From: an uncultured Oscillibacter sp.
GTDB taxonomy: Bacteria; Bacillota; Clostridia; Oscillospirales; Oscillospiraceae
Assembly: GCA_910576845.1 (NCBI GenBank)
Contig: CAJTJA010000024.1
Span: 1 to 32,874, forward strand
Direction of reading: 5' to 3'
Length of the DNA stretch: 32,874 nucleotides
Part shown: piece after piece, positions 1 to 7,838 of the stretch
How positions within the stretch are numbered: position 1 is the first letter of the stretch
Layout: every line of letters starts with the position of its first letter
Notes under the pieces: generated by a model
Told to the model about the DNA's origin: nothing
Seen by the model: only the letters and a program-made list of their open reading frames with translations
Databases searched by the model: none
Made by a program: the position numbers and the translations under genes

Positions 1-733
1 GGGCAGGCGCGGGAGCACCGCCGGCCATACCCGCCATCATTGCCTCAATCTCCTCCTGGCTCATCTTCCGGTTGGACGAAGGCTCAGGCTCAGGTTCCGG
101 AGCGGGTGCGGGGGGCGTTTCTTCCTCCTCTTCCTCATTGTCCAGCCCCAGTCCTTTCAGCAGGCCCTTAGCCAGTTCCACGCTCATAACATTCATGAAC
201 TCGCTTTCCAGAGCCCCCTCAATTCTCAGAGAAAAACGGACAATGACAATATCTTCCGCTCCCTGAGGGAGGTGATTCTGCTTGAAAGCATCCAGGTCTT
301 CCAATTCAAAAGGCTGGGGAGTGGAAATATCTACCTGGTAGCCCAAAAAGTCGCTCATCGCCGTGGCGGCAGCGCCCATCATCTGGTTCATAACTTCGCA
401 GACGGCACTGATGGTCAACTCATTAAGCTCAAATTCTTCGTCCGGCGTCTCTCCTCCCATGAGGATATCCACAATGACCTTAATGTCGCTGCGTTTAAGC
501 AGCATGATGTTGCTGCCCGAGAGGCCTTCCACATATTTAATTTCGATGCCCATGGCGGGTTCAAGGTTGCCAAGAGCAAAATCCGCCGTCTTGATAGCTG
601 TGACCTTGGGCGTCGTGATGTCTACTCTGTGCTCCAGAAGATTGGATACCGCGGTGGCAGAGGAGCCAAGGCTGATATTCATCATTTCCCCGAGGGCGTC
701 TATCTCCATCGGGCTAAATAATTTTTTCTCCAT
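1..733 (-). CDS. fliY: Flagellar motor switch protein FliY (CheC-like domain; C-terminus cut by window edge)
   Basis: FliY is a C-ring component that also dephosphorylates CheY-P. The 244 visible residues begin MEKKLFSPMEIDALGEMMNI and carry two CheC-type helices with the phosphatase signature E-x2-N, at E16/N19 (GEMMN) and E113/N116 (CEVMN). An acidic, Pro/Glu-rich linker follows at about residues 198-222. The motif MSQEEIEAMM lies at 224-233, just before the edge. The FliN (SpoA) domain expected after it is outside the window. The ATG lies 5 nt after the fliM stop and the ribosome site AGGAGCGAG sits inside the fliM end, so the two are translationally coupled. In Bacillus FliY the SQ(D/E)EIDALL motif is N-terminal; here it comes after the CheC domain. 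The family assignment is firm; full length cannot be seen. Confidence 0.93.
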   Translation of the reverse strand, partial: MEKKLFSPMEIDALGEMMNISLGSSATAVSNLLEHRVDITTPKVTAIKTADFALGNLEPAMGIEIKYVEGLSGSNIMLLKRSDIKVIVDILMGGETPDEEFELNELTISAVCEVMNQMMGAAATAMSDFLGYQVDISTPQPFELEDLDAFKQNHLPQGAEDIVIVRFSLRIEGALESEFMNVMSVELAKGLLKGLGLDNEEEEEETPPAPAPEPEPEPSSNRKMSQEEIEAMMAGMAGGAPAPA

Positions 734-738
734 TCCGT

Positions 739-1743
739 CTACTCGCTCCTTTGCTCAAGCTGATAGCATACTTCATCTATTTTCACAGCCATGTTTTTCT
801 TGTGGGTACCCATTTTCCCGGTAAACCAGTGGTAGCCGCCGATTTCCAGGTAAATGGGAGATTCCTTGGGCTGTCCTAGGTCAATGACATCTCCCACATT
901 CAAATGGTAAATATCACTGAGGGAAAGCTGGGTGCTTGCCAGCTCCGCAATAATTTCCAGCTTGGAATCTCGGAGCTTTTCAAAAATCTCCTCCGACTTA
1001 TCTTCGGAAGTAGTTTTTCGCATGGGATTTTCCCGGCTGATTTCCGCGAAGACGTTGGTCAAAACCTCTCCCGGAAGGCAGATGCTCATCCGGCCCGACA
1101 TATTCGGAAACTGCAGCTTCAAATCTGCAATTACCACCGTCTCATCCAGACCAATCACCTGGTTCAATGTAGGATTCACCTCGGTGCGGCTATATGTAAA
1201 TTTAATCGGCACGTAGTTTTCCCAGCTTCGGTCCATCATTCTGACGGTGTCCAGTGCCAAATCCTCATATAGTTTCAGCTCCAGGTCCGTATAGCTGTAG
1301 TCTGAATCCAAATCATCATCCACCGTGCCCTCGCCGCCAAGCATTCGATCCATCATGCTCAGTGCCGTGGTCGTCGAGATGAAAAGCATTGCCGGAGTCT
1401 CCTGCAGCTGGTCCTTCAGTTCTACGTCAATCAGCCCCAGCACATCGCCCTCTGTCAGGGCATTGGAAAATTCGTAATACCGCTGTTCTTCAATACTCTC
1501 CACCGTGATTTCACAGGTGGAGCGGAGGCGGGCGTTCAGGCGTGAACTGATTACTCGAGAGTAGTTATCGAAAATGCCGTTCAGCATTTTAATGCGGTCT
1601 TTGGTAAATTTACGGGGGCTGCTGAAGTCGTATTTCTGATACTTCTTTTCCTGACTTTCACTGGATTGCTCCAGATCCTTGTCGCCGCTCCGAACCGCGT
1701 TCAGCAAAGCATCAATTTGAGCCTGTGATAATACGTCTGCCAT
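739..1743 (-). CDS. fliM: Flagellar motor switch protein FliM
   Basis: FliM is the C-ring protein that binds CheY-P and sets the direction of rotation. The 334-aa length is typical. The N-terminal CheY-binding/initiation motif LSQAQIDALL is at residues 5-14. A CheC-like middle domain follows, and the C-terminal SpoA domain (about 250-330) contains the LNVGDVIDLGQP segment. The ATG is preceded by a G-rich ribosome site (run of seven G). It lies 44 nt after motB with no fliL between, and 5 nt before fliY. Assignment rests on the motif, length and operon position. Confidence 0.97.
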   Translation of the reverse strand: MADVLSQAQIDALLNAVRSGDKDLEQSSESQEKKYQKYDFSSPRKFTKDRIKMLNGIFDNYSRVISSRLNARLRSTCEITVESIEEQRYYEFSNALTEGDVLGLIDVELKDQLQETPAMLFISTTTALSMMDRMLGGEGTVDDDLDSDYSYTDLELKLYEDLALDTVRMMDRSWENYVPIKFTYSRTEVNPTLNQVIGLDETVVIADLKLQFPNMSGRMSICLPGEVLTNVFAEISRENPMRKTTSEDKSEEIFEKLRDSKLEIIAELASTQLSLSDIYHLNVGDVIDLGQPKESPIYLEIGGYHWFTGKMGTHKKNMAVKIDEVCYQLEQRSE

Positions 1744-1787
1744 GTCATCCCCCCCTACTCTGATATTGCCAAAAGCCGCACGGCCTA

Positions 1788-2582
1788 TTAAACGATAATT
1801 TCGTACTGCTGCTCAAATTGGCTGAGCGTGGCTTCCCCGGCCATCTCCGCTTCCAGGTCGCGGCCGCTGATAATCATCTCCACCCGGCGGTTCTTTGCCA
1901 TGTTTTCCGGCGTGTCGTTGGGCGCGATAGGACGCCACTCACCAAAGCCCTCGCTGACAAGACGCGCCGGATTCACAGTGCTTTTCTGCTGGATATGGAT
2001 AATCACATTGGTAGCCCGCTGGCTGGACAGTGTCCGGTCCGTCACTACGGTATTGCCGTCGGTGCGGGCTCTGGCGGTATGCCCCTGAACCCGGACCTCG
2101 TCAATGGAATCCGCCACGCTGCTGAGCATGTCACTGACAGCGTCCAGAATGGGATATGCCTCCCGGCGGAGCACAGAGCTGTTGCCGTCGAAAAAGACGG
2201 ACTGGCTGAACGTCACAAATATCTTTCCGCCGTCCTGCCGGACGCTGACGCTCTCCTGCATGCTTTCCTGTTCCACAAAATTTTGAATAGCCTGGAGGAG
2301 AGATTCCATATCCTGCTCAACCTCCTCCTGCTGCTCCTCAATGGACATGATTCCGCTATCGCCGTTATTGTCAGCGTCAGGGCCTCCTGCGCCGGTGGTA
2401 GCTGTGGGACTCTCCACCGCTGTGGGGTTGAAGCTCTGCACGATGGCTTTCCAGTTCTCCTGGCTGATGCTGGACATGGAGTAGAGCAGCACAAAGAAGC
2501 ACAGCAGCAGTGTCACCATGTCGCCGTATGTATCCATCCAGTTGGCTCCGCCGCCTCCGCTGCTCTTTTTCTTAATCGCCAT
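1788..2582 (-). CDS. motB: Flagellar stator protein MotB
   Basis: MotB forms the ion-conducting stator with MotA and anchors it to peptidoglycan. The 264-aa protein has a short basic N-terminus and one membrane helix (about 18-38). The sequence DTYGDMVTLLLCFFVLLYSM includes D21, the expected ion-binding aspartate. An OmpA-like peptidoglycan-binding domain occupies about 130-245, with the conserved VQGHTA and NRRVEMII segments. Insertion of a Gly/Asp-rich linker at about 63-80 is typical for Firmicutes. The ATG follows AAAGGTGAG and starts 32 nt after motA. Whether it uses H+ or Na+ cannot be told from the sequence by eye. Confidence 0.96.
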   Translation of the reverse strand: MAIKKKSSGGGGANWMDTYGDMVTLLLCFFVLLYSMSSISQENWKAIVQSFNPTAVESPTATTGAGGPDADNNGDSGIMSIEEQQEEVEQDMESLLQAIQNFVEQESMQESVSVRQDGGKIFVTFSQSVFFDGNSSVLRREAYPILDAVSDMLSSVADSIDEVRVQGHTARARTDGNTVVTDRTLSSQRATNVIIHIQQKSTVNPARLVSEGFGEWRPIAPNDTPENMAKNRRVEMIISGRDLEAEMAGEATLSQFEQQYEIIV

Positions 2583-2614
2583 TCCCGCTCACCTTTCCTT
2601 TCGGGCAGACGTGT

Positions 2615-3463
2615 TTATCCCTTCGCCTCACCGGAACCGTCGCCGCCCATCTCGCGCTGCTTCTGAGACATGTATGTCAGGAGCCGCTCGCGCAGGGACT
2701 TGGGGTTTTCGCCGGCTTGGATGGCCATGACGCCCTCCACGATGATTTGCTTGCAGAGGACTTCCTCGCTGTCCCGCCCCCGGAGGAGCTGGGCCACGGG
2801 ACCAAACACCATGTGGGCCAGCAGGCAGCCGTACAGCGTAGTAATCAGGGCGGTGCCCATGCTGGTGCCCAGGCTACTGGCGCCGCCGTCACCACTGAGG
2901 TTCATGGATTTCAGCATGTTGATCAGGCCCACCAGCGTACCCACCATGCCGAAGGCCGGGGCCACACTGGATGCCTTATCGTACATGGCCGCAGCGTCCT
3001 CGTGCCGGGCGGACATGCATTCAATATCGTTCTCCAGGATACCTCGAACTTTATCCTGGTCGTTGGCGTCCACAATCAGCATAATCGCCTGTTTGAAAAA
3101 GGGGTCGGATTGCTCGTTGGCCTTCTCTTCCAGGGACAAAAGACCATTCTTCCGGGCAATCTGGGCCAGCTCCACCAGCTGGTCAATGTAGCCCTTGGGG
3201 TCAAACAGCTTGTTGTTCAGAATGATCTTGAAATGCTTGGGCATGCTCTTGAGCATGGCTCCCGAAAAACTGGCTGCTACAATGAACAGCGTACACCCGA
3301 TGGTGATAAAAATGGAGGCCGCATCGAAAAAGTTCCAAAGGTTATCTATTTGGAACGTGAACATGGGGCCCACCGCTTTGGGGCCGATGTTGATACCCAT
3401 GACGCATCCAAGCAAAAACACGCCGAACGCGCCGGCAATACCGATAATATAGTTTATATTCAT
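2615..3463 (-). CDS. motA: Flagellar stator protein MotA
   Basis: MotA is the pentameric stator subunit whose cytoplasmic loop pushes on FliG. It is 282 aa with four predicted membrane helices: about 4-24 and 44-65 near the N-terminus, and two around 170-220. The pair flanking helix 3 carries the conserved APAFGMVGTLVGLINML stretch. The cytoplasmic loop between helices 2 and 3 is charged, as in the family. The start MNINYIIGIAGAFGVFLLG is typical. It lies between flbD and motB in a run with small gaps, so stator and rotor genes share one transcript. Confidence 0.96.
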   Translation of the reverse strand: MNINYIIGIAGAFGVFLLGCVMGINIGPKAVGPMFTFQIDNLWNFFDAASIFITIGCTLFIVAASFSGAMLKSMPKHFKIILNNKLFDPKGYIDQLVELAQIARKNGLLSLEEKANEQSDPFFKQAIMLIVDANDQDKVRGILENDIECMSARHEDAAAMYDKASSVAPAFGMVGTLVGLINMLKSMNLSGDGGASSLGTSMGTALITTLYGCLLAHMVFGPVAQLLRGRDSEEVLCKQIIVEGVMAIQAGENPKSLRERLLTYMSQKQREMGGDGSGEAKG

Positions 3464-3528
3464 TTAGAATGCCTCGCTCCCTCAGCCGGACTGGCAGATT
3501 CCAGCTTGTGAATTCTATCTATATTGCA

Positions 3529-3744
3529 TCAACGCTTGTCCGATACCGCGATTTCACGGTGGATATCCTGAACCTTGGCGTTGTATTCTGCGATTTTACG
3601 AATGATCTCATCAATGCTCTCACGAACCAGGTAATAGTCGTGGTTCATCATGGTAATTTTAGATTCGGGAATACACTCGATATGCTCAATTTGCAGATGG
3701 TTCACCAGAAATTTGTCGTGGTTCCTCTTTGTCAAAAGAATCAT
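3529..3744 (-). CDS. flbD: FlbD family flagellar protein
   Basis: This 71-aa protein belongs to the FlbD (SwrD/YlzI) family, which in Bacillus subtilis raises motor power and is encoded between flgE and the stator/switch genes. It starts MILLTKRNHDKFLVNHLQIE and keeps the family pattern of ILLT, F-x-LN/VNH, E-x-IP-E, and IxLxxGxKxxV-like spacing in its middle. The C-terminal half is a charged helix. A longer reading to 3798 exists, but the ATG at 3744 is preceded by AAAGGATGG and matches the family N-terminus, so it was chosen. It is followed 65 nt later by motA. Confidence 0.9.
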   Translation of the reverse strand: MILLTKRNHDKFLVNHLQIEHIECIPESKITMMNHDYYLVRESIDEIIRKIAEYNAKVQDIHREIAVSDKR

Positions 3745-3763
3745 AAAAAACCATCCTTTCATG

Positions 3764-3792
3764 GCCCGCCGGAGCGCAACGCTCCGGCGGGC
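3764..3792 (-). other. 13-bp perfect hairpin between flgE and flbD
   Basis: The arms at 3764-3776 and 3780-3792 pair perfectly (GCCCGCCGGAGCG with CGCTCCGGCGGGC) around a 3-nt loop. It lies 24 nt after the flgE stop and 19 nt before the flbD start in the direction of transcription. No T-run follows directly; a T6 comes 12 nt later. It looks more like an RNA stability, processing or attenuating element than a full terminator, and could set a lower level of flbD-mot-fli expression than of flgE. Confidence 0.6.
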
Positions 3793-3816
3793 GGCCATTC
3801 TTTATTCAGCGCGGCC

Positions 3817-5055
3817 TTAACGCTTCATATTGACAAGCTCTTCCAGCATGGAGTCGGTAACGGTGATGATGCGGGTATTGGCCTGATAGCCTCTCTGCGT
3901 AGTAATCAATTCGGAGATTTCCTCGGCCAAATCCACATTGGGTCCTTCCAGGAAACCTACCATCATTTTGGTAGAACCGGTACCCACCACGTCGGTCCCC
4001 GGAACATAGTCCGGTGCATCGTCATCGGCATCGGCGGGAGGCGCCAGTCTGGAGGCGCCGATATGAGCGATGCCCAGATTCTCCTGAACGCCGCCCAGCA
4101 TAGAGACATTCAGCGCGCCGGCACCCTCCTGGGCCCGGTAATAGGAGCTGCCAACATGGCTCACGCCGTTGGGATTCGTAACGCTTCCGATAGCCAGATA
4201 GCCAATAACCACCGGCATACCGTCCGCTTTGCTGATTCCGCTGATGCATCCTGTACCTGCGTCGATGCTGATGCTGTCCAGCTGGGCAAACTCATATTGC
4301 TCAGAGGCGGCTGGTGCGTCGTCTGCCGCGCCGCCTGCAGGTACATTAAAGATAGGCCGGTCATCCACCAGCCGCTCTGCGGGGGCGTTGGCCTCTGTCA
4401 CCTTATCCCCGCCGGTAATCTGCCCGTTTTCATATTTGACCTTTACATCGGTCCGGGCATACTTAATCACATGGTTCTCGTCCCAGCGGGGAAGGCGGAT
4501 AGGCACCAGCTGGTCGCTGACCTTCTGCCGGGTAATCATTGTGCCGTTGGGGCCGGGGACCTGCTCCGTCTCGCTGGTAGCCATAAAGCCATAGACAATA
4601 TTGCCCTTGGCATCCGTCAGGTAGTTGTCGCCCTTGAAGGAGAAGTCACCCACGCGGGTGAGATTCAGGGACTTCAGATTCTCCGCTTTAAAGGTGTCCG
4701 TATTGTATTCCATGGGGTTGACGCTGTCCTCCACGTCCTTGCTGCCCACCAGGAAGAACCCGTCGCCCACCAGGGCGCAGTCCATAGGATTGCCGGGGTT
4801 GTAGCTGGAAGAGGACATATTCAGGTCGATACTGCCCACCAGAGAGCCGTAGCCCAACTGGGAGGGGTTCATACCGCCTACACTGTCCGAGCCGTTGGAA
4901 CCGGCAGAGTACATGCTGTACAGACTGTCCCGGAAGACAGTTCTCTGCTTTTTGTAGCCCTGCGTATTAACGTTGGCTACATTGTTGCCGATAACGGTAA
5001 GCTTTTGCATGTGGGCCTTCAGGCCCGCAACGGATGCGTACATTGATCCGGTCAT
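3817..5055 (-). CDS. flgE: Flagellar hook protein FlgE
   Basis: FlgE is the hook subunit, secreted through the flagellar export gate. It is 412 aa. The N-terminal D0 signature MYASVAGLKAHMQKLTVIG followed by NNVANVNTQGYK is that of rod/hook proteins. The middle is variable, and the C-terminus ends with the heptad-rich ITTQRGYQANTRIITVTDSM that packs in the hook core. The ATG at 5055 has AAAGGAG 13 nt upstream; a second Met four codons on is possible but further from it. The order flgD-TIGR02530-flgE-flbD supports FlgE over other rod proteins. Confidence 0.95.
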   Translation of the reverse strand: MTGSMYASVAGLKAHMQKLTVIGNNVANVNTQGYKKQRTVFRDSLYSMYSAGSNGSDSVGGMNPSQLGYGSLVGSIDLNMSSSSYNPGNPMDCALVGDGFFLVGSKDVEDSVNPMEYNTDTFKAENLKSLNLTRVGDFSFKGDNYLTDAKGNIVYGFMATSETEQVPGPNGTMITRQKVSDQLVPIRLPRWDENHVIKYARTDVKVKYENGQITGGDKVTEANAPAERLVDDRPIFNVPAGGAADDAPAASEQYEFAQLDSISIDAGTGCISGISKADGMPVVIGYLAIGSVTNPNGVSHVGSSYYRAQEGAGALNVSMLGGVQENLGIAHIGASRLAPPADADDDAPDYVPGTDVVGTGSTKMMVGFLEGPNVDLAEEISELITTQRGYQANTRIITVTDSMLEELVNMKR

Positions 5056-5151
5056 AGGGAATCTTGAACTCCTTTCAATCTTTGGCGCCGCCTGGGTCCG
5101 TCAGTCGGACGAAGCCCAATGGCCTCCGAAAACCGGTCCTGCCATCTGTTT

Positions 5152-5520
5152 TTACAGGAACACGGCGCCGTCAATATTAGTAAATACGCTGTCCTTCATT
5201 TCGTCCTGCGTAATGGCCGTGATGACCTTCGCATGGGGGACGTTAATGATAAAGGCTTTCTCGGTGTCCATAGCCAGAATATTGGTGGCGCCCTTAGCCT
5301 GAGCCCGCACCATGCTGCCCTTAATCTGATCGATGAGGCTGGGGGTAATCTCAATGCCCCGCTCCTCGGCCCGATCTCTGGCATGCTTGGAAAATTGGAC
5401 ATCCTGTCCGGCCCTGGCCAGCTCCTGCTGCAATGCCGCAGCAAAGCCGCCGGCAGCCGTTCGCTTCCCTGCGTCCGGTATCTGCTGAATTTGGCTCTGT
5501 CTCGCTATGCGTTCGATCAC
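5152..5520 (-). CDS. TIGR02530-family flagellar operon protein
   Basis: The 122-aa protein matches the small family found between flgD and flgE in Firmicutes and some other phyla (TIGR02530, 'flagellar operon protein'). The hallmark is the central segment VQFSKHARDRAEERGIEIT followed by a helix and a beta-rich half ending VITAITQDEMKDSVFTNIDGAVFL. Its precise role is not established; hook assembly is suggested by its neighbours. It starts with GTG at 5520, with GAGGTGA upstream, and lies 12 nt after flgD. Confidence 0.88.
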   Translation of the reverse strand: MIERIARQSQIQQIPDAGKRTAAGGFAAALQQELARAGQDVQFSKHARDRAEERGIEITPSLIDQIKGSMVRAQAKGATNILAMDTEKAFIINVPHAKVITAITQDEMKDSVFTNIDGAVFL

Positions 5521-5532
5521 GTTAAGATCACC

Positions 5533-6114
5533 TCAGCCTTCGCCGTTCTCCCCGCTGCCGTCCGGATTCTGCGTCTCTCCGCCGGGCTCGGCGGGGTTGG
5601 CCGGATCGGTAGGCTCCGCGGGGTCGGTGGGCTCTGTCCCTTCCGTTCCCTCGCCGCCTTCCACCTTGTCTTCCTCCTTGGGGGGAGGCAGCTTGCCAAC
5701 GGCCATAATGTCACTCAGATAGTAGTAATCGCCGTTGTCAATAAAAATTACCTGCTGGCCGTCCATAGTACCGGTTCCGGTAACTTCGCCGTAAACTTCC
5801 TGAAGTTTTCCGTCTTCACCAAGCTTGCCCACAGTGACGTATTTGCCCACCAGCGATGCGGAATAATTCATTGTCACAGCATCGGTCATGTTGACCATGG
5901 ATGTGATCATCTGCATCTGCACCATCTGGTTCAGCATCTCAGAGGTATCCATCGTATTATCAATGCCTTGGTTGGTCAATTGGGTAATCATCAAAGTGAT
6001 GAAATCCGTCATGTCCAAATCCAGGTTGCTGCCCTTCCTGACAATGTTGACTTCCTTGTCGCCCACCTTATGGGTGCCATACAGACCACCGATATCAGTC
6101 ATTAAGTCGCTCAC
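5533..6114 (-). CDS. flgD: Flagellar hook capping protein FlgD
   Basis: FlgD caps the growing hook and guides FlgE polymerisation. The N-terminal half has the family core LDMTDFITLMITQLTNQG then LNQMVQMQMITSMVNM. A short beta domain follows (VGKYVTVG to about residue 140). The last 50 residues are a Pro/Glu/Gly tail with repeated EPTDPA units and no recognisable fold, apparently replacing the longer C-terminal Fn3-like part of enterobacterial FlgD. The start is GTG at 6114 with AAAGGAAG upstream. It lies 26 nt after fliK. Confidence 0.92.
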   Translation of the reverse strand: MSDLMTDIGGLYGTHKVGDKEVNIVRKGSNLDLDMTDFITLMITQLTNQGIDNTMDTSEMLNQMVQMQMITSMVNMTDAVTMNYSASLVGKYVTVGKLGEDGKLQEVYGEVTGTGTMDGQQVIFIDNGDYYYLSDIMAVGKLPPPKEEDKVEGGEGTEGTEPTDPAEPTDPANPAEPGGETQNPDGSGENGEG

Positions 6115-6140
6115 TCATTCACTTCCTTTCTATAGAAGAA

Positions 6141-7298
6141 TCATTCCCCTTCCAGGGGAATCAGGCCCAGCCGAAGCTGCTGAAGGAAATCCTCGCCGCT
6201 GCTTTCCTGCTTCCGGCGCTCCTCCTGCTGATGACGGCGGTGCTGTTCCTGCTGCTGCTCATAAAGGTCCTGACGCTGGCTCTCCTCCTGGCGGGGAACT
6301 TCCACCCGGACCTCCTGCTGGGTCTCTCGGCTGAGCAGCGCCTCCAGGCCTGCGGTGTTCTTCTCCAGCAGATTCTGCGTCCGGCTGTTCTCTGCGTGAA
6401 CCTGTACAAGCAGCCCACCGTCTCTGCTCCATGTCATCTCTACCGTTACCTTACCCAGGTTTTCCGGGTTCAATTGAATCTCCACACGGGTCTCGCCGCT
6501 GCGAAGCGCCTCCGTCAATTTCGGGCCGATCTGCTTTTCCATGGGTTCAGCGGCTTCTTCCGTTTTAGAGGCCTCGCCCACCTTCACAGGGACGGCTCTG
6601 ACATCTTCAAACACGGGGGTCTCCGTGTCCGCGCCTTGGAAATCCGGTGTCTCCTCCGCATCGGATGTCTCCGCTTTCTGGAATTCAGCCTTTCCAGTTT
6701 CGACTTTAATTTCCACTGAGGGGTTCTCTTCGTCCACTCCCTCTTCCGGCGCCTTGGCCTGTGTTTCCGGAGATGTCTCTAACTTATTCTGCGTTTCGGT
6801 CCATTCGCCGGCTACGGCGTTCGGTTCACCGGGATTCTCCCCGGTCCCCGCGGCCACAGACACCCAGGATGCGGTTTCAAAACCACCCTCCTCATTGTCG
6901 GCACAGCCGGCGATCGCCAAGCCTTCCTCCAAATTGGAATCCTCCGGTACCTGCCGGTTTTCCCCGGCAACCTCAACCGCCAGCGGGTTCTGCATCATCA
7001 GCATTGCCGCCAATGTCATCTGCTCTTCCAGAATCTTGCCGTCCTTAGGCACGGCAGTCTGGAGCTTCTGAGGCTCTCCGGTCTCCTGAGTCTCCTGGGT
7101 TTTTTGAGCATCCTGTGTCTTTTGAGTATTCTGCGGAGCGTCACCCTTCTCCTTCTCGGATGTCTGAGGGGCATCCGCCCGTTTCTGCTCCAAAAGCTTT
7201 TGAAAGCTGTCCTTCTGAGACGCCTCGCCCTTCTGAGACGGAGGAGCGGCCTGGGGAATCTGCATACCTGCCAGCATCGCGTTGTAAAGCTGTTCCAT
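6141..7298 (-). CDS. fliK: Flagellar hook-length control protein FliK
   Basis: FliK measures hook length and switches export from hook to filament substrates. The ATG at 7298 (385 aa) was preferred over an in-frame GTG at 7310 because the GTG lies inside the AAGGAGGTG ribosome site. About 250 residues are low-complexity Glu/Gln/Thr-rich sequence, including short KTQ/ETQ repeats at about 60-80. The C-terminal Flg_hook domain (about 265-345) has VEIQLNPENLGKVTVEMTW and RTQNLLEKNTAGLEALL. A Gln/Arg-rich tail follows. The domain and operon position make the call secure, although the N-terminus is too divergent for identity claims. Confidence 0.93.
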   Translation of the reverse strand: MEQLYNAMLAGMQIPQAAPPSQKGEASQKDSFQKLLEQKRADAPQTSEKEKGDAPQNTQKTQDAQKTQETQETGEPQKLQTAVPKDGKILEEQMTLAAMLMMQNPLAVEVAGENRQVPEDSNLEEGLAIAGCADNEEGGFETASWVSVAAGTGENPGEPNAVAGEWTETQNKLETSPETQAKAPEEGVDEENPSVEIKVETGKAEFQKAETSDAEETPDFQGADTETPVFEDVRAVPVKVGEASKTEEAAEPMEKQIGPKLTEALRSGETRVEIQLNPENLGKVTVEMTWSRDGGLLVQVHAENSRTQNLLEKNTAGLEALLSRETQQEVRVEVPRQEESQRQDLYEQQQEQHRRHQQEERRKQESSGEDFLQQLRLGLIPLEGE

Positions 7299-7371
7299 AG
7301 TCTCTTTCACCTCCTTGCTGCTGTAAAATATCTATATTCCAAGCGGCGCTTTTATGCGCCGGTTTGGACTC

Positions 7372-7824
7372 TTATGCGCCGACACCGGCGTGGGCCCTGG
7401 TTGAACTGACGAACTCCTCAATGAACAGCTCTTCACTTTTCGCCTCCGCCTTGTGGTAAGCGTCCAGCTTTTTCTCCCGCAGCTTTTCAATGGAGGAAGT
7501 CTCTTTTTTCGCCTCCACCATGGCCTCCCGGCGTTTTTCCGCCTCGGCCTCCAGCTCTTCAAGCCGCTTTGTCCCCCGCTGGATTTCCAATTCAGCCGCC
7601 CGAAGGGCGCTTTGGTACATCAGCGCATCCGTAATGGGGAGTCCCTCCTCCGCCCGCTGATGGTATTCTGCGTCACAGCTCCGGTACTCCTGCCAAAGCT
7701 CCTCCAGCAGTGCCTCCTGCTCGTGAACCCGAGCCATGGCCTCCGCGTACTCACCCTGGAGCACTCCCAGCACCTGCTGCTTATATGAGAGGACGGTATC
7801 CAAAGAAAACTTGAACTTCTTCAC
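7372..7824 (-). CDS. fliJ: Flagellar export protein FliJ
   Basis: FliJ is the coiled-coil stalk of the flagellar export ATPase. The 150-aa protein starts MKKFKFSLDTVLSYKQQV, the family N-terminus, and is almost entirely charged heptads of Glu, Lys, Arg and Ala, predicting two long antiparallel helices. The start is GTG with AAGGAG 9 nt upstream. It lies 14 nt after fliI. In the gap to fliK (7299-7371) the 10-mer TTATGCGCCG occurs at 7352 and again at 7372 across the fliJ stop, with a small 6-bp hairpin at 7344-7361. Confidence 0.92.
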   Translation of the reverse strand: MKKFKFSLDTVLSYKQQVLGVLQGEYAEAMARVHEQEALLEELWQEYRSCDAEYHQRAEEGLPITDALMYQSALRAAELEIQRGTKRLEELEAEAEKRREAMVEAKKETSSIEKLREKKLDAYHKAEAKSEELFIEEFVSSTRAHAGVGA

Positions 7825-7838
7825 AGGACGGTTCTCCT

